A DNA stretch of 49,290 nucleotides from a virus: positions 1-49,290 of IMG/VR virus record IMGVR_UViG_3300033571_020575. One strand, given 5' to 3'. This document shows, one piece after another, positions 31,525-39,547 of the stretch. The translations under genes were made by a program, and so were the position numbers. The notes under the pieces are model-generated. The model was not told the origin of the DNA, searched no databases, and saw nothing but the letters and a program-made list of their open reading frames with translations. Numbering within the stretch: position 1 is the stretch's first letter; the number at the start of each line of letters is the position of its first letter.

Positions 31525-31760
31525 AACTTATCCTTGGCGTAGGCGTTTCGATACGAGTTATTAAATGCTCTTTGGAAGGCAATAAAGTCTCGGCGTCTTT
31601 GTTCGTATTCTACTACCCGAGGGCGGGGATTTTGTGGGTTGCGTACAGTATGAGGATTGAAATATTTTTTTGCTGCGTTGTATGCCAAGTAGCGAACCAT
31701 CTTATCGTTTGGTTCGAAGAAATACCTCAGGTAGAGGAAAAGGTTTGTAAGTCCTCTCAT
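31509..31760 (-). CDS. Uncharacterised basic protein
   Basis: An 83-residue Arg/Asn/Tyr-rich basic protein (RVVEYEQRRRDFIAFQRAFNNSYRN). It could bind nucleic acid or a virion surface. No family recognised. Its end overlaps the epimerase start. Confidence 0.6.
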   Translation of the reverse strand: MRGLTNLFLYLRYFFEPNDKMVRYLAYNAAKKYFNPHTVRNPQNPRPRVVEYEQRRRDFIAFQRAFNNSYRNAYAKDKLCLKF

Positions 31761-31776
31761 ACGCTAATTTTATCAT

Positions 31777-31953
31777 TTAGCTGGGAGGATTGTCTTGGTT
31801 GTATTTTGGTTTATACATATCCTGAATGAAGTCCCACACGAAGTTTTCATATTCGGCGGGACTCATTCGTCGGCCCAGGGCTTTTTCTAGTTTGCAGGCA
31901 GCCATATCTGCCAATACAAACTTTTCTTCGTTAGAAAGATTTTGGAAGTACAA
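31777..31953 (-). CDS. Small uncharacterised protein
   Basis: A 58-residue ORF begins on TTG behind a perfect aaggag: (M)LYFQNLSNEEKFVLADMA...RRMSPAEYENFVWDFIQDMY. It fits between two minus-strand genes without overlap. No family recognised. Confidence 0.6.
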   Translation of the reverse strand: MYFQNLSNEEKFVLADMAACKLEKALGRRMSPAEYENFVWDFIQDMYKPKYNQDNPPS

Positions 31954-31955
31954 GG

Positions 31956-32147
31956 TTACTCCTTGTCTTCATCCTTTTCGTAACGAAGTGGGAATGTAAT
32001 TACCCAGATACCAAGGGTTATCCAGATAAGCATGCCGACAACTTCTTTGGCGGAACCTTCTAGGACAACCCAGGCGACGAACATGCCGAGCAGGGTCCAA
32101 GCCTGGTCAATCATGTCCTTAAATAGTGACTTAAGAAAGTGAACCAT
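31956..32147 (-). CDS. Small two-helix membrane protein
   Basis: A 63-residue protein with helices around AWTLLGMFVAWVVLEG and VVGMLIWITLGIWVITF and a charged tail. Small proteins of this shape accompany actinophage lysis genes; a holin or antiholin role is possible. It overlaps the nuclease gene. Confidence 0.65.
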   Translation of the reverse strand: MVHFLKSLFKDMIDQAWTLLGMFVAWVVLEGSAKEVVGMLIWITLGIWVITFPLRYEKDEDKE

Positions 32148-32544
32148 TTAATTTCCTTTTCTGAATTAGTTCGTCAAAATTTTTGACTTTGGTATCTCCC
32201 AGATAGGACCATGCATAGCCGGTGGCAATCATGGTTTCGTTGAAGGATGTTTTATCATCATCGAGATAAAGCCACCCAAGAACTCTTCCATATTTTTCGG
32301 AAGAGTCTGGTTTTTCGGTGCGAATGACAATTGTCTGAGCAGCCGAAAGTCTTTGCTTTAGTAGTGCCTTTGATTCAAGACCGAGAGACTTTTCGTACTT
32401 GTCGGAGGTGCGAGATTCGGGGGTATCGATACCTGCAAGACGAACTCGCTTGGTTATTGAGATGTCAAAGCCTAGGTCGATGTCAACATCAATAGTGTCG
32501 CCATCAATAACGGCTAAAACTTTTTTGACATGGTATTCGTACAT
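32131..32544 (-). CDS. Thermonuclease (SNase-like)
   Basis: The 137-residue protein has V-I-D-G-D-T-I-D-V-D, R-V-R-L-A-G-I-D-T-P-E and Y-G-R-V-L-G-W, holding the Arg/Glu/Arg catalytic set and the calcium-binding Asp residues of staphylococcal nuclease. No signal peptide is visible, so an intracellular DNase or RNase role, such as host DNA breakdown, is likely. It abuts the giant stalk protein gene. Confidence 0.88.
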   Translation of the reverse strand: MYEYHVKKVLAVIDGDTIDVDIDLGFDISITKRVRLAGIDTPESRTSDKYEKSLGLESKALLKQRLSAAQTIVIRTEKPDSSEKYGRVLGWLYLDDDKTSFNETMIATGYAWSYLGDTKVKNFDELIQKRKLNGSLS

Positions 32545-35500
32545 TATGGTCTCCTTGCTGCAGCGGCGGCTGCGGATGTGGCGGCAGTGGTTGCAGTCAT
32601 TGCAATCTGGCCGACGATTACAGCAGCGATAACAACCTTCTCTGATTGCTCGCGTACTTGTGGTGACATATCAGCACCCGCGTTGCCGAGGGCGTTGAAT
32701 ACTTCAACTGCAGCACCTGCAACATCACCTAGCAGTGGAACTGCCGCTAGTGCTTCGTCAAGAACAATGTCGTCTTGCTGAGCTGCAACTAACAGTGCGT
32801 CGAGAGCTGCTTCGTAAGCTTCAGAGCCTGGAGTGGCCGTTTCGAATACTTCTAGAGCAGCCTCTTTAATTGCCTCTGCTTGAGCTTCTGTTAGCTGAGT
32901 AGGTTCAACATTGACAAGTTCTTCAACAAGAGCTACGATATTTTCTGATGAAATTTCTTCTTCTAGTTCTATCGGTGCTTCTGGCTGAGTCGGTTCGGAC
33001 GGGTCAACTGGGGTCGGCTCTGGCGTTGGTTCTGGTTCTGGGGACTCTTCTGGCTGATCAGTGGGCTCAGTGGTCGGCTCAGGTTCGGGCTGAGGAGTTG
33101 GAGTGGGCTCAGGAGTATCCGTTGGTTCAGGCTCGGGCGAGGGCTCGGGTTCGGGTGTGGGTTCAGGGTCAACTGGCTCGGGTTCGGGCTCAGGAGAAGG
33201 TTCAGGTGTTGGTTCGGGAGTCGGTTCTGGAGAAGGCTCGGGAGTTGGCTCGGGGTCGGGAGTAGGTGTTGGTGTTGGGTCTGGAGTGGGTTCAGGACTT
33301 GGTTCTGGTGTTGGGGTTGGTGTGGGGGTTGGCGTTGGCGTTGGGGTCGGAGTAGGTGCAACGTAAATAACTTCGGCAGTAACAGGAGTTGACTGCTGAG
33401 AGTAAATGCCCTGAGTATCGTTGTCAGCGCGAACAGTAAATGAGTAGGTGGCGTTTAGTCCTCCAGTTCCTTCAAACAAAGAAGCTGAAATAACAATGCT
33501 TGTATTTAGAGCATTGGCATCACCCACGTTGCCAGTTGCAATGCCCCAACCTGGGTTGTTTCCAGTTGTCCAGAAAATTGCGTAACGTTCAACTGTAGTG
33601 TTCTGCGCAACTGCTGCATTCCAAGTAAGTGTTACAGACCCATCGTTGTTTACAGTTGCTTGCAAGTTAGTCGGTGCCTGTAGAACTGGAGCGATGCTTA
33701 CGTTTCCACTAAATGGGAATGGGTGCTCTGTTGAGTCGGCCATCGAAGTGATGTTATAGCCGTAATTAGAAGCATTAGTTGCGCTGTATTGGTAGTACTC
33801 AATGAATATGCCGCCGTCACCATCCCATGAGTTACCTTGAATAGATGCACCCTGCTGTGTGGCTTTTCCATCGTTGAAATAATCATTCAAAAGGATTACG
33901 CGCTGGACGTTGTTGCGGAAAATGTTATTGTGAATTACGCGACCCTGTGGTGGGTTAGCAAAGAATGAGGTCCAGCTGGTTGGAATCCACGAGTTGGTGT
34001 AGATAGCAATTTGGTTTCCATCAAAAGTTGAATTGGTAACTCTGTGCTTGTTGATGCCCTGCATTCTAAATGCATAACCGTTTGAGTTAAATGTTGAGTT
34101 GTCAACTAGAACTGTGCGCTCACCGTAGATGGCAGTCGAGTTGCTAGTAAAGGTTGTGCCAGTAATTGTGATTCGGTTGTCGTACTGAGTGTCAGTGGCA
34201 GTGGTTACGCTTGGGGTTCCACCATAGTTAGAAAAAACTCCCTGGTTATTGTTAGTAAAGAGCGAGTTAGAAATGTTGATGTAAGAGCCGCCCTCCTTTG
34301 TAGTAACGGCTGAGCCTTGTGCAATGTTGGTAAAGTGGACGTTGTTAACGTTTGCAGTTCCACGTACTACCCAAAGAGCCGAGCCACGCTGCCAGTCGGC
34401 CGCATAGGTGTTGCGAATAGTGACATTAGACAGGTTCAGAGTCAGAGCTGAGTTTCTAATGTCAAAGGCAGTGTAGAGAGCATTTCCGTCAATAATCGAG
34501 GTTGCTCGGTTGGCAGAGGTGATTGTCACGTTCTGGGTGATGATTGGCAGATTGGCAGTCAGAACTATTGGCTGCGTGGTCTTGATTGTGATTAGATCGT
34601 AGATTCCGCCAGCCTGAGCGTTAGCCTGAGTGATCGCCCAGCGTAGTGTGCCTGGGTCAGAGGTGTCAGCAGTAGAAGTAACTTCTAGTGAAGTTGCGGG
34701 GAGAACAATTGCGCCATAAGCTGCAACGGTTGCTGTTCTTGCAACGATTGCACTATTGATTGCAGTTGCAAGAGTTGCTGAAGCGGAAGAGGCTTCAGTG
34801 TTTTTTGTATCTCTAATTGACTCGAGGTTTGTTAGATAGCTTGGAGCTGAATAAGTATTGTAAGCAGCTTGAGCCGAAGCAAGAGTTTGGGATGCCTGAG
34901 TGAGAGTTGAGTTAGCAGTGTTATAGCTTGGGGCTATTGCGTCAAGAGCTGCTTGTTTGTCTAAGTAGTTCTGGTAGGCAGTTGCGTTGTAAGAACTATT
35001 AGAAAACGTGATGCTGTTGATATAGAGAATGTCAAAGTCGCCAGGAATCCAAAGAGACTGAATGGTTTTGCCTGAAGGAGCTGTGTAAGAAACGTCACAG
35101 GTGTAGTTAGGGCAGGTTGGAACTCCATTTGGGTTAGTGAAGTTTGCAGAGGTTCCGTCTGTAAAGTTAGCTGTTACTTGCTGGTCGCCGTTACGAGCAT
35201 AAGTTTGAAAGGCAACTCCAGTAGGAGTTGTGTTAGCTGCTGGAACAAAAAGCAATCCTGGGCCATTACCGCCAATAAAAATCATTCCGTTTGCTAGGTA
35301 TGGGTTTCCAGTAGTTGTGATTGGAGTAGTTCCACCAACCAAAACCTGAATGCCAGTGCTGATTGTTGCTCCGTTAAATTCTTCAGTAACGGTAGAGTTC
35401 ACAACGGTTGCTTGGTAAGCAGTCCATGCATCGTTGCGGTCTTGTAGGGCAGCTGAATAGGTTGGCTGAATTGCAGCTAGTGATTGTGAGGCTGCGTCAT

Positions 35501-35894
35501 AGTTTGTCTGAGCAGTAGCAAGTGCTTGCTGAGAAGTTGAAATAAGTCCTGGCACTGCGTCAACATTTGCTTGGGCTGTAGCTAAATCTTGATTAGCTGT
35601 ATTGGACGCGCTTAATGCAGACTGAGCAGTTGAAACAGCCGAAGAGAATGTGGTCAGCGAGCTAGCAAAAGCATCAAGCTCTGACATATTGTTTGGAGCG
35701 TATTGCTGATAGTGACCAACATAATTCGAGTAGTGCTGGGTATATGTCTGTAGGTCAGCCTGTAGTTGAGTTACTTGCTGGGTTGGGTTTTGAGTGGCGT
35801 AACTAGACAGCGCTCCAGATAGCGGAAAGGTAAAAGCTAAAAGGATTGCTAGGGTTGAGTTAAGGCCTACTCTACTTCTTAGGCTTAGACGCAT
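32544..35894 (-). CDS. Giant secreted/virion stalk protein: coiled coil, beta-helix, Fn3, Pro-rich stalk
   Basis: A protein of about 1116 residues. In order it has a signal-like N-terminus (STLAILLAFTFPLSGALSSYA), Ala/Gln coiled coils (QADLQTYTQHY..), a lectin-like insert, a second coil, and a right-handed beta-helix of N-V-T-I and N-S-T-F type rungs. A Fn3 domain, a long PTPTP/PEPSPEP stalk, an acidic helical region and a hydrophobic end (VVIAAVIVGQIAM..) follow. Such an architecture suits a surface adhesin or tail fibre. ATG 35894 gives a cleaner signal peptide than the TTG at 35930. The stalk DNA (33000-33360) is low-complexity. Confidence 0.8.
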   Translation of the reverse strand: MRLSLRSRVGLNSTLAILLAFTFPLSGALSSYATQNPTQQVTQLQADLQTYTQHYSNYVGHYQQYAPNNMSELDAFASSLTTFSSAVSTAQSALSASNTANQDLATAQANVDAVPGLISTSQQALATAQTNYDAASQSLAAIQPTYSAALQDRNDAWTAYQATVVNSTVTEEFNGATISTGIQVLVGGTTPITTTGNPYLANGMIFIGGNGPGLLFVPAANTTPTGVAFQTYARNGDQQVTANFTDGTSANFTNPNGVPTCPNYTCDVSYTAPSGKTIQSLWIPGDFDILYINSITFSNSSYNATAYQNYLDKQAALDAIAPSYNTANSTLTQASQTLASAQAAYNTYSAPSYLTNLESIRDTKNTEASSASATLATAINSAIVARTATVAAYGAIVLPATSLEVTSTADTSDPGTLRWAITQANAQAGGIYDLITIKTTQPIVLTANLPIITQNVTITSANRATSIIDGNALYTAFDIRNSALTLNLSNVTIRNTYAADWQRGSALWVVRGTANVNNVHFTNIAQGSAVTTKEGGSYINISNSLFTNNNQGVFSNYGGTPSVTTATDTQYDNRITITGTTFTSNSTAIYGERTVLVDNSTFNSNGYAFRMQGINKHRVTNSTFDGNQIAIYTNSWIPTSWTSFFANPPQGRVIHNNIFRNNVQRVILLNDYFNDGKATQQGASIQGNSWDGDGGIFIEYYQYSATNASNYGYNITSMADSTEHPFPFSGNVSIAPVLQAPTNLQATVNNDGSVTLTWNAAVAQNTTVERYAIFWTTGNNPGWGIATGNVGDANALNTSIVISASLFEGTGGLNATYSFTVRADNDTQGIYSQQSTPVTAEVIYVAPTPTPTPTPTPTPTPTPEPSPEPTPDPTPTPTPDPEPTPEPSPEPTPEPTPEPSPEPEPEPVDPEPTPEPEPSPEPEPTDTPEPTPTPQPEPEPTTEPTDQPEESPEPEPTPEPTPVDPSEPTQPEAPIELEEEISSENIVALVEELVNVEPTQLTEAQAEAIKEAALEVFETATPGSEAYEAALDALLVAAQQDDIVLDEALAAVPLLGDVAGAAVEVFNALGNAGADMSPQVREQSEKVVIAAVIVGQIAMTATTAATSAAAAAARRP

Positions 35895-36201
35895 TTGGTG
35901 TGTCTTCTCCGGCTTCTTTGAGGCGAACAACTTGAGAGAAAATCATGTTGACTTCACTCCGGGTTATCTTTCCGTCCTCTAGGAAAGCGAGGGCAAGCTT
36001 CTCTACAACCTTGGCTACAGCTAATAGTCCACCTAGGGCTGCCGAGAGCCAGACATCTATACCAATTATGGAACCGGCTCCAATAACTGCTAGGGCTGAT
36101 GCAATAAAAGTGGCTAGTATACGCCAAAATATGTCTATTGTCAATAAAAACTTAGAATTGTTTTTCTTGGAAGTTTGAGTATTAGTTCTCTTGGATGGCA
36201 C
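35872..36201 (-). CDS. Holin-like membrane protein (paralogue of the 1386 gene)
   Basis: The 109-residue protein starts on GTG with aggag before it. After a basic N-terminus (SKRTNTQTSKKNNSK) come two hydrophobic stretches and a conserved tail, LEDGKITRSEVNMIF, which aligns with the 1386-1673 protein. The basic extension is unique to this copy. It overlaps the giant protein start by 23 bases, so the two are expressed together. Confidence 0.65.
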   Translation of the reverse strand: MPSKRTNTQTSKKNNSKFLLTIDIFWRILATFIASALAVIGAGSIIGIDVWLSAALGGLLAVAKVVEKLALAFLEDGKITRSEVNMIFSQVVRLKEAGEDTPNASKPKK

Positions 36202-36284
36202 TTGGAGGCTCCTATTCGGGCCTCTCCCCTGTAATATTTTAGCAGAAATAGTTTGTAGCTAAAAAGTTTGTGTATACTTTAAGT

Positions 36285-36396
36285 ACAACTTTTGGTGTTA
36301 CTTCTTGTTGGGGTCAAATACTTAGTTGTAGTTAAAGCTTTGGTTACCGCCAAAGTTTTGAGATAACCCTCGTTGCAGCGGGGGTTATTTCTTTTT
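36285..36396 (+). ncRNA. Candidate small RNA with two hairpins
   Basis: TATACT (36273-36278) can start a transcript near 36285. It holds a hairpin, AAGCTTTGG/CCAAAGTTT around TTACCG (36334-36359), then the terminator stem at 36363-36388. No ORF is evident. The -35 is weak. Confidence 0.4.
36363..36396 (+). terminator. Intrinsic terminator
   Basis: ATAACCCTCG (36363-36372) pairs with CGGGGGTTAT (36379-36388), one G-U pair, followed by TTCTTTTT. It lies just before the next promoter and would insulate it. Confidence 0.85.
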
Positions 36397-36405
36397 ACCT
36401 GGGGC

Positions 36406-36434
36406 TTGACAGGGGGATTAGTTTTTAGTATGCT
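36406..36434 (+). promoter_or_regulatory. Near-consensus sigma70-type promoter
   Basis: TTGACA (36406-36411), 17-base spacer, TATGCT (36429-36434), then GGAGG as SD and ATG at 36455. Confidence 0.85.
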
Positions 36435-36454
36435 AGGGGTCGGAGGTAATTCAA

Positions 36455-36691
36455 ATGACAATTACGATTACTTGGGACTGGTTCTCTTTTATTGCGGGAA
36501 TCTTTGCAGCTGTTGTGTTCATGTTTCTTCTGCTTGTGGTTCTTGCTTATAGGCAGTGGAGTGCAAAGAGAGCCGCTACTAAGACAGCTATGGACAGCTG
36601 GTCAAATCTTTCGGCGGATTGGGAGAAGTATTCCAAAGATTGGGCCGAAGCTAAAAGGAAAAAAGAGAAAGACGATTCAGCCGACAAGTAA
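36455..36691 (+). CDS. Single-pass membrane protein with coiled-coil tail
   Basis: A 78-residue protein: transmembrane helix (FIAGIFAAVVFMFLLLVVLAY) then a charged Lys/Trp/Ala helix ending KRKKEKDDSADK. It has the strongest promoter and SD of this region. Function unknown; a spanin- or septation-like role is only a guess. Confidence 0.75.
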   Translation: MTITITWDWFSFIAGIFAAVVFMFLLLVVLAYRQWSAKRAATKTAMDSWSNLSADWEKYSKDWAEAKRKKEKDDSADK

Positions 36692-36708
36692 AGCGGTAAA
36701 CTAGCTAC

Positions 36709-36894
36709 ATGGAAATCTTCCTAGTAGCAGTGATTTTATACTTTGTACTTGCCCTGGGGTTTTTTGGCGTCTTGAGTTATAGCGTCAGACGTGATGTAGA
36801 AGACGCCCTTAAGAATGTCAGCAAAGAAGAGCAAGACGAAATAAGATTAAAGGTTGTAAAGGCGCTATATCCGCCTAAGTTTCGTAGAGACTAG
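36709..36894 (+). CDS. Small membrane protein
   Basis: A 61-residue protein with one N-terminal helix (FLVAVILYFVLALGFFGVL) and a charged cytoplasmic part. TAAACT (36697-36702) ends 6 bases before the ATG and no SD is visible, so a leaderless start is likely. Confidence 0.7.
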   Translation: MEIFLVAVILYFVLALGFFGVLSYSVRRDVEDALKNVSKEEQDEIRLKVVKALYPPKFRRD

Positions 36895-37145
36895 TCTTCG
36901 TCTTCTTTAGGTGAGTCGTTTAATTCGTAAGCCTGCTCTTCCCCCCATACGTAAAAACGTACTGTTTGATAAAGGTCAACCGTTTCAGCTACGAGCTTTT
37001 CGGTGGCCAGAATAAGGTCTGCTTTTGAGTCCGGGTTGTCAGGAGATTCCAGCTGGCTATGAATTTCTTGGACAGCATACGTACAAAGTTCTAGACGCCT
37101 TAGAGTGGCGGGTAGTAAATCTACTGGTAAACGTTCTGCTGACAT
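36891..37145 (-). CDS. Uncharacterised acidic helical protein
   Basis: An 84-residue protein (LPATLRRLELCTYAVQEIHSQLE...DLYQTVRFYVWGEEQAYEL). On its strand TAAAAT ends 6 bases before the ATG, so it is probably leaderless and is transcribed away from the repeat-rich region. It overlaps the converging gene by 4 bases. Confidence 0.65.
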   Translation of the reverse strand: MSAERLPVDLLPATLRRLELCTYAVQEIHSQLESPDNPDSKADLILATEKLVAETVDLYQTVRFYVWGEEQAYELNDSPKEDED

Positions 37146-37772
37146 GTAAATATTTTACGTCCAAAGTTGAAGGTTAAGAATTCTGGACGTTGTCGTTCAA
37201 AAACTCCAATGACTCCAATGACTCCAATGTCAACTAATTTTAGTATTGATGAAGAAAAAATCTTTTCAAAAATTTTCTCTATGGAGATTAGTTTGGATTG
37301 GAGAGATTGGAGTGGATTGGTCTTTTTTCTGATAATTAATCTTGTCTAGGGGGGCTTGATATTTGGGCTTTTTTGCTTGATATTTGATAGGGTTTATGGG
37401 GTAAGGTTTAAGGTTTTGGGAGAGGAAATAATTATCAAGAAATGCAAAATCTAAAAGAGTTTAGTGATAATTAAATTGACAAATAATTATCAAGAAATAT
37501 TTAAAAGAGAGAATATTTTTTTGATAATAAGTGCCTTCTACTATATACTATATACTATATGCTACTATATTTACTGATACGCGTATGAAGAAGTTCCCTA
37601 GCCTTACCTGAAAAATAGTAGCGTATAGTATATATTATATAATAAACTTATAGTAGAAAAAGAGTTAAAAATGAGTAGAAAAATGTCCTATGTTTTAGAT
37701 AGAATCTTTGTCAGAACTAGTGGCGTATATCTTCTAGTTGCATTTATTGGCGAATAGTAATAGAGTGGTTTT
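37146..37772. repeat. AT-rich divergent intergenic region with iteron-like repeats (origin or operator candidate)
   Basis: There are three tandem ACTCCAATG units (37203-37229) and inverted imperfect copies at 37296-37320. GCTTGATATTTG occurs twice (37354-37365, 37375-37386). AAATAATTATCAAGAAAT occurs twice (37426-37443, 37481-37498), with related TGATAATTA words in the other orientation (37330, 37465, 37522). Three tandem TACTATA units lie at 37539-37559. TATACTATATGCTA (37551-37564) pairs with TAGCGTATAGTATA (37619-37632). ATACGCGTAT is a palindrome at 37577-37586. The genes on either side diverge. Confidence 0.6.
37671..37757 (+). CDS. Possible 28-residue peptide
   Basis: ATG at 37671 opens MSRKMSYVLDRIFVRTSGVYLL.., ending at 37757. 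It has a weak gagtt upstream. It lies in the repeat-rich region and may be chance. Confidence 0.25.
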   Translation: MSRKMSYVLDRIFVRTSGVYLLVAFIGE

Positions 37773-38240
37773 ATGTGGACAGAGAAACAAATAGAAGTGG
37801 CAGTAGAAGCGCTGAAAGAGAGCCCTAGAGTTTCAGTCAGCGAGTTCGATGAGTTCCTTGATTATCGAAGAAACGTCTGGGCTAGACAAAGACTATTTTA
37901 TGGACTAGATAATCCTAATGATATTTTTTCTCAGCCCGCCTCTGTAACCTCTGAGCTAAATAGACTTAGCACAAAAATAATTAGATACGAGGAGAAATTA
38001 ATGAGCACTCCAATTTATGACGAACTATTGCGAGAAAAAATGGAAGCAGCTAGAGTTGAAGACGATAGCGATTTACCAGAATTTTTGAGGGACAACAAAG
38101 ACACCATGTCAAAGATGAAGGAGATTGAAGTGGTTGTTGGTTGGTACCAGAATTCCAAGGGTGACTTGTTTCACTACGACGGAACCATTTGGGACAATGT
38201 TCCAGGTGACAAATTACAGGACCTAGAGTTCCTGGGATAA
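37773..38240 (+). CDS. Uncharacterised two-part protein
   Basis: The 155-residue protein has an N-terminal helical part (WTEKQIEVAVEALKESPRVSVSEF) that could be a winged helix, a linker, and a C-terminal domain VVVGWYQNSKGDLFHYDGTIWD. An internal ATG at 37998 with a strong aggagaaa SD could make the C-terminal 80 residues alone. Its position next to the repeat region makes a DNA-binding role worth testing. Confidence 0.65.
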   Translation: MWTEKQIEVAVEALKESPRVSVSEFDEFLDYRRNVWARQRLFYGLDNPNDIFSQPASVTSELNRLSTKIIRYEEKLMSTPIYDELLREKMEAARVEDDSDLPEFLRDNKDTMSKMKEIEVVVGWYQNSKGDLFHYDGTIWDNVPGDKLQDLEFLG

Positions 38241-38258
38241 GAAAAGAAAGAGAGAAAA

Positions 38259-38618
38259 ATGATAAAGCCCAATGCAGGACAGATGCGCGGATTCCGAATT
38301 GTTCGGGACCCAAGCGGTGTGTTATTTAATTCATTCGACTTGATGGGAACTAAGTATGGTTACATCTTGACTTATGGAGAGGGAGTTCCAGCAATTCACA
38401 ATGGAGAAGACTGGGTTTCAGTTCTAACCATCGAGGATGCCGACTTCGAGGAAAAGCTGCAAAGTCTACTAGTTGAGCAGGGAATGAAAATTGCTCAGGC
38501 CGCAATGGAAAATCCAATATATGCGGAACTAGCTGCTCAGATGAATATTTATGCGGGAGCTACAAACGCAGTCGCGGACCCAGCTTCCAGCTCAACGGTG
38601 AATTACTACAAGTCATAA
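38259..38618 (+). CDS. Uncharacterised protein
   Basis: A 119-residue alpha/beta protein (MRGFRIVRDPSGVLFNSFDLMGTKYGYIL...) with a strong aaagaaagagag run upstream. The later part is helical and the tail is Ser/Ala-rich. No family recognised. Confidence 0.7.
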   Translation: MIKPNAGQMRGFRIVRDPSGVLFNSFDLMGTKYGYILTYGEGVPAIHNGEDWVSVLTIEDADFEEKLQSLLVEQGMKIAQAAMENPIYAELAAQMNIYAGATNAVADPASSSTVNYYKS

Positions 38619-38619
38619 C

Positions 38620-39177
38620 ATGTCAGAATTTCTAGATGCGTTTGATGTGGACCAGGAAAAACTGGAAATCATCGACCAAGCAGTAAGCCAGCCACCACCA
38701 AGGTATGACAGGCGTATCTGCATTTGTGGTCACCCGATTTCTAGGCACGACCTGCAAACTGGAATCTGCAAACCATCGAGACTTGACTGCCCTTGTAAAA
38801 GGAAGCACGCCGTTTTAGATGTGCCAAACACCAGATACTTTTTGGGCAAGACCCTAGGCTCTGGGGAGAAGCACGCTTTAACCCGAGGAATATTTCTTGC
38901 AAGAAAAGCAATGGGCGAAGATTTTGATGCAAAAGCAAAATGGCTGGTAGAGCTAAAGTGCGAGAACCCATCGTGCCAAGCACCTACCAAACTATTTCCA
39001 GTGATGTGCGACTCAGATGGCTATAGGGTCTATGACCACAGGTCAGATGGGTTGAACCCAGATAGAGGCATAACTGCTTTCTACTGCGAAACCTGCCGTG
39101 AGGTATATTACGACAGCGATGAGGCCAACGCTGCAAAGCGTGAAGCCCTGAGAAGAAAAAATACGACTAGTCAGTAA
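38620..39177 (+). CDS. Zinc-ribbon protein, two sites
   Basis: The 185-residue protein has C-I-C-G-H ... C-K-P...C-P-C-K near residues 33-61 and C-E-N-P-S-C...F-Y-C-E-T-C near the C-terminus, two zinc sites. It starts two bases after the previous stop. The first motif (CICGHPISRHD) is typical of small phage zinc-binding proteins. Role unknown. Confidence 0.75.
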   Translation: MSEFLDAFDVDQEKLEIIDQAVSQPPPRYDRRICICGHPISRHDLQTGICKPSRLDCPCKRKHAVLDVPNTRYFLGKTLGSGEKHALTRGIFLARKAMGEDFDAKAKWLVELKCENPSCQAPTKLFPVMCDSDGYRVYDHRSDGLNPDRGITAFYCETCREVYYDSDEANAAKREALRRKNTTSQ

Positions 39178-39182
39178 ATCTG

Positions 39183-39191
39183 TGCTAGGAT
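39183..39191 (+). promoter_or_regulatory. Extended -10 promoter
   Basis: TGC-TAGGAT, identical to the word before 25158. Transcription would begin near 39198, giving a short leader to the ATG at 39227. Confidence 0.55.
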
Positions 39192-39226
39192 GCAATTACC
39201 AAAACTAACGTTAGGAAAAATAAGTT

Positions 39227-39490
39227 ATGGCAAAAATTTCAGGATGGGAGAAGTTCCGCAAGGCGGTAACTGGGTCCTACAGCGAGAGACTAACTCTAGC
39301 TATTGCTCAGGAGGGTGCAGCCAAGAAGGCAGCAGCCATTGCAGTAGAGCGAGCTAAGGTTTCAGCTGGAACTGGCAAGGTTGCATCTTCTGATGCAAAG
39401 AAGCCAGCAGCCAAGAAGGTTTCAGCTCCAAAGAAGGCAACTACAACCAAGAAGCCTGCTGCTAAGAAACCTGCGGCTAAAAAGAAGTAA
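39227..39490 (+). CDS. Lys/Ala/Pro-rich basic protein, histone-H1-like tail
   Basis: The 87-residue protein has a helical N-half (WEKFRKAVTGSYSERLTLAIAQEGAAKKAAA) and a tail of K-K-P-A-A-K-K repeats like those of actinobacterial HU/Hlp and H1-like proteins. DNA compaction in the virion or nucleoid binding is likely. It has its own promoter and terminator, suggesting high, separate expression. Confidence 0.75.
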   Translation: MAKISGWEKFRKAVTGSYSERLTLAIAQEGAAKKAAAIAVERAKVSAGTGKVASSDAKKPAAKKVSAPKKATTTKKPAAKKPAAKKK

Positions 39491-39502
39491 TCAAACAAAA
39501 CA

Positions 39503-39535
39503 ACAGGGTCATCAAACTGATGGCCCTGTTTTTTG
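39503..39535 (+). terminator. Intrinsic terminator
   Basis: ACAGGGTCATCA (39503-39514) pairs with TGATGGCCCTGT (39518-39529), followed by TTTTT. Its T tract runs straight into the TATAAT of the next gene. Confidence 0.9.
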
Positions 39536-39541
39536 TATAAT
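39536..39541 (+). promoter_or_regulatory. -10 box TATAAT, leaderless
   Basis: A consensus TATAAT ends 6 bases before ATG 39548. It decides that start over the in-frame ATG at 39533. Confidence 0.7.
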
Positions 39542-39547
39542 CTAACT

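Noticed and set aside
32948-33366. Long frames on both strands opposite or beside the Pro-rich stalk
   Set aside because: They are by-products of the low-complexity PT/PE coding repeat (Gly/Ser/Val or Gln/Pro runs) and have no start signals.
37203-37320. CRISPR-like array from the ACTCCAATG repeats
   Set aside because: The units are 9 bases in tandem without spacers and no cas gene is present.
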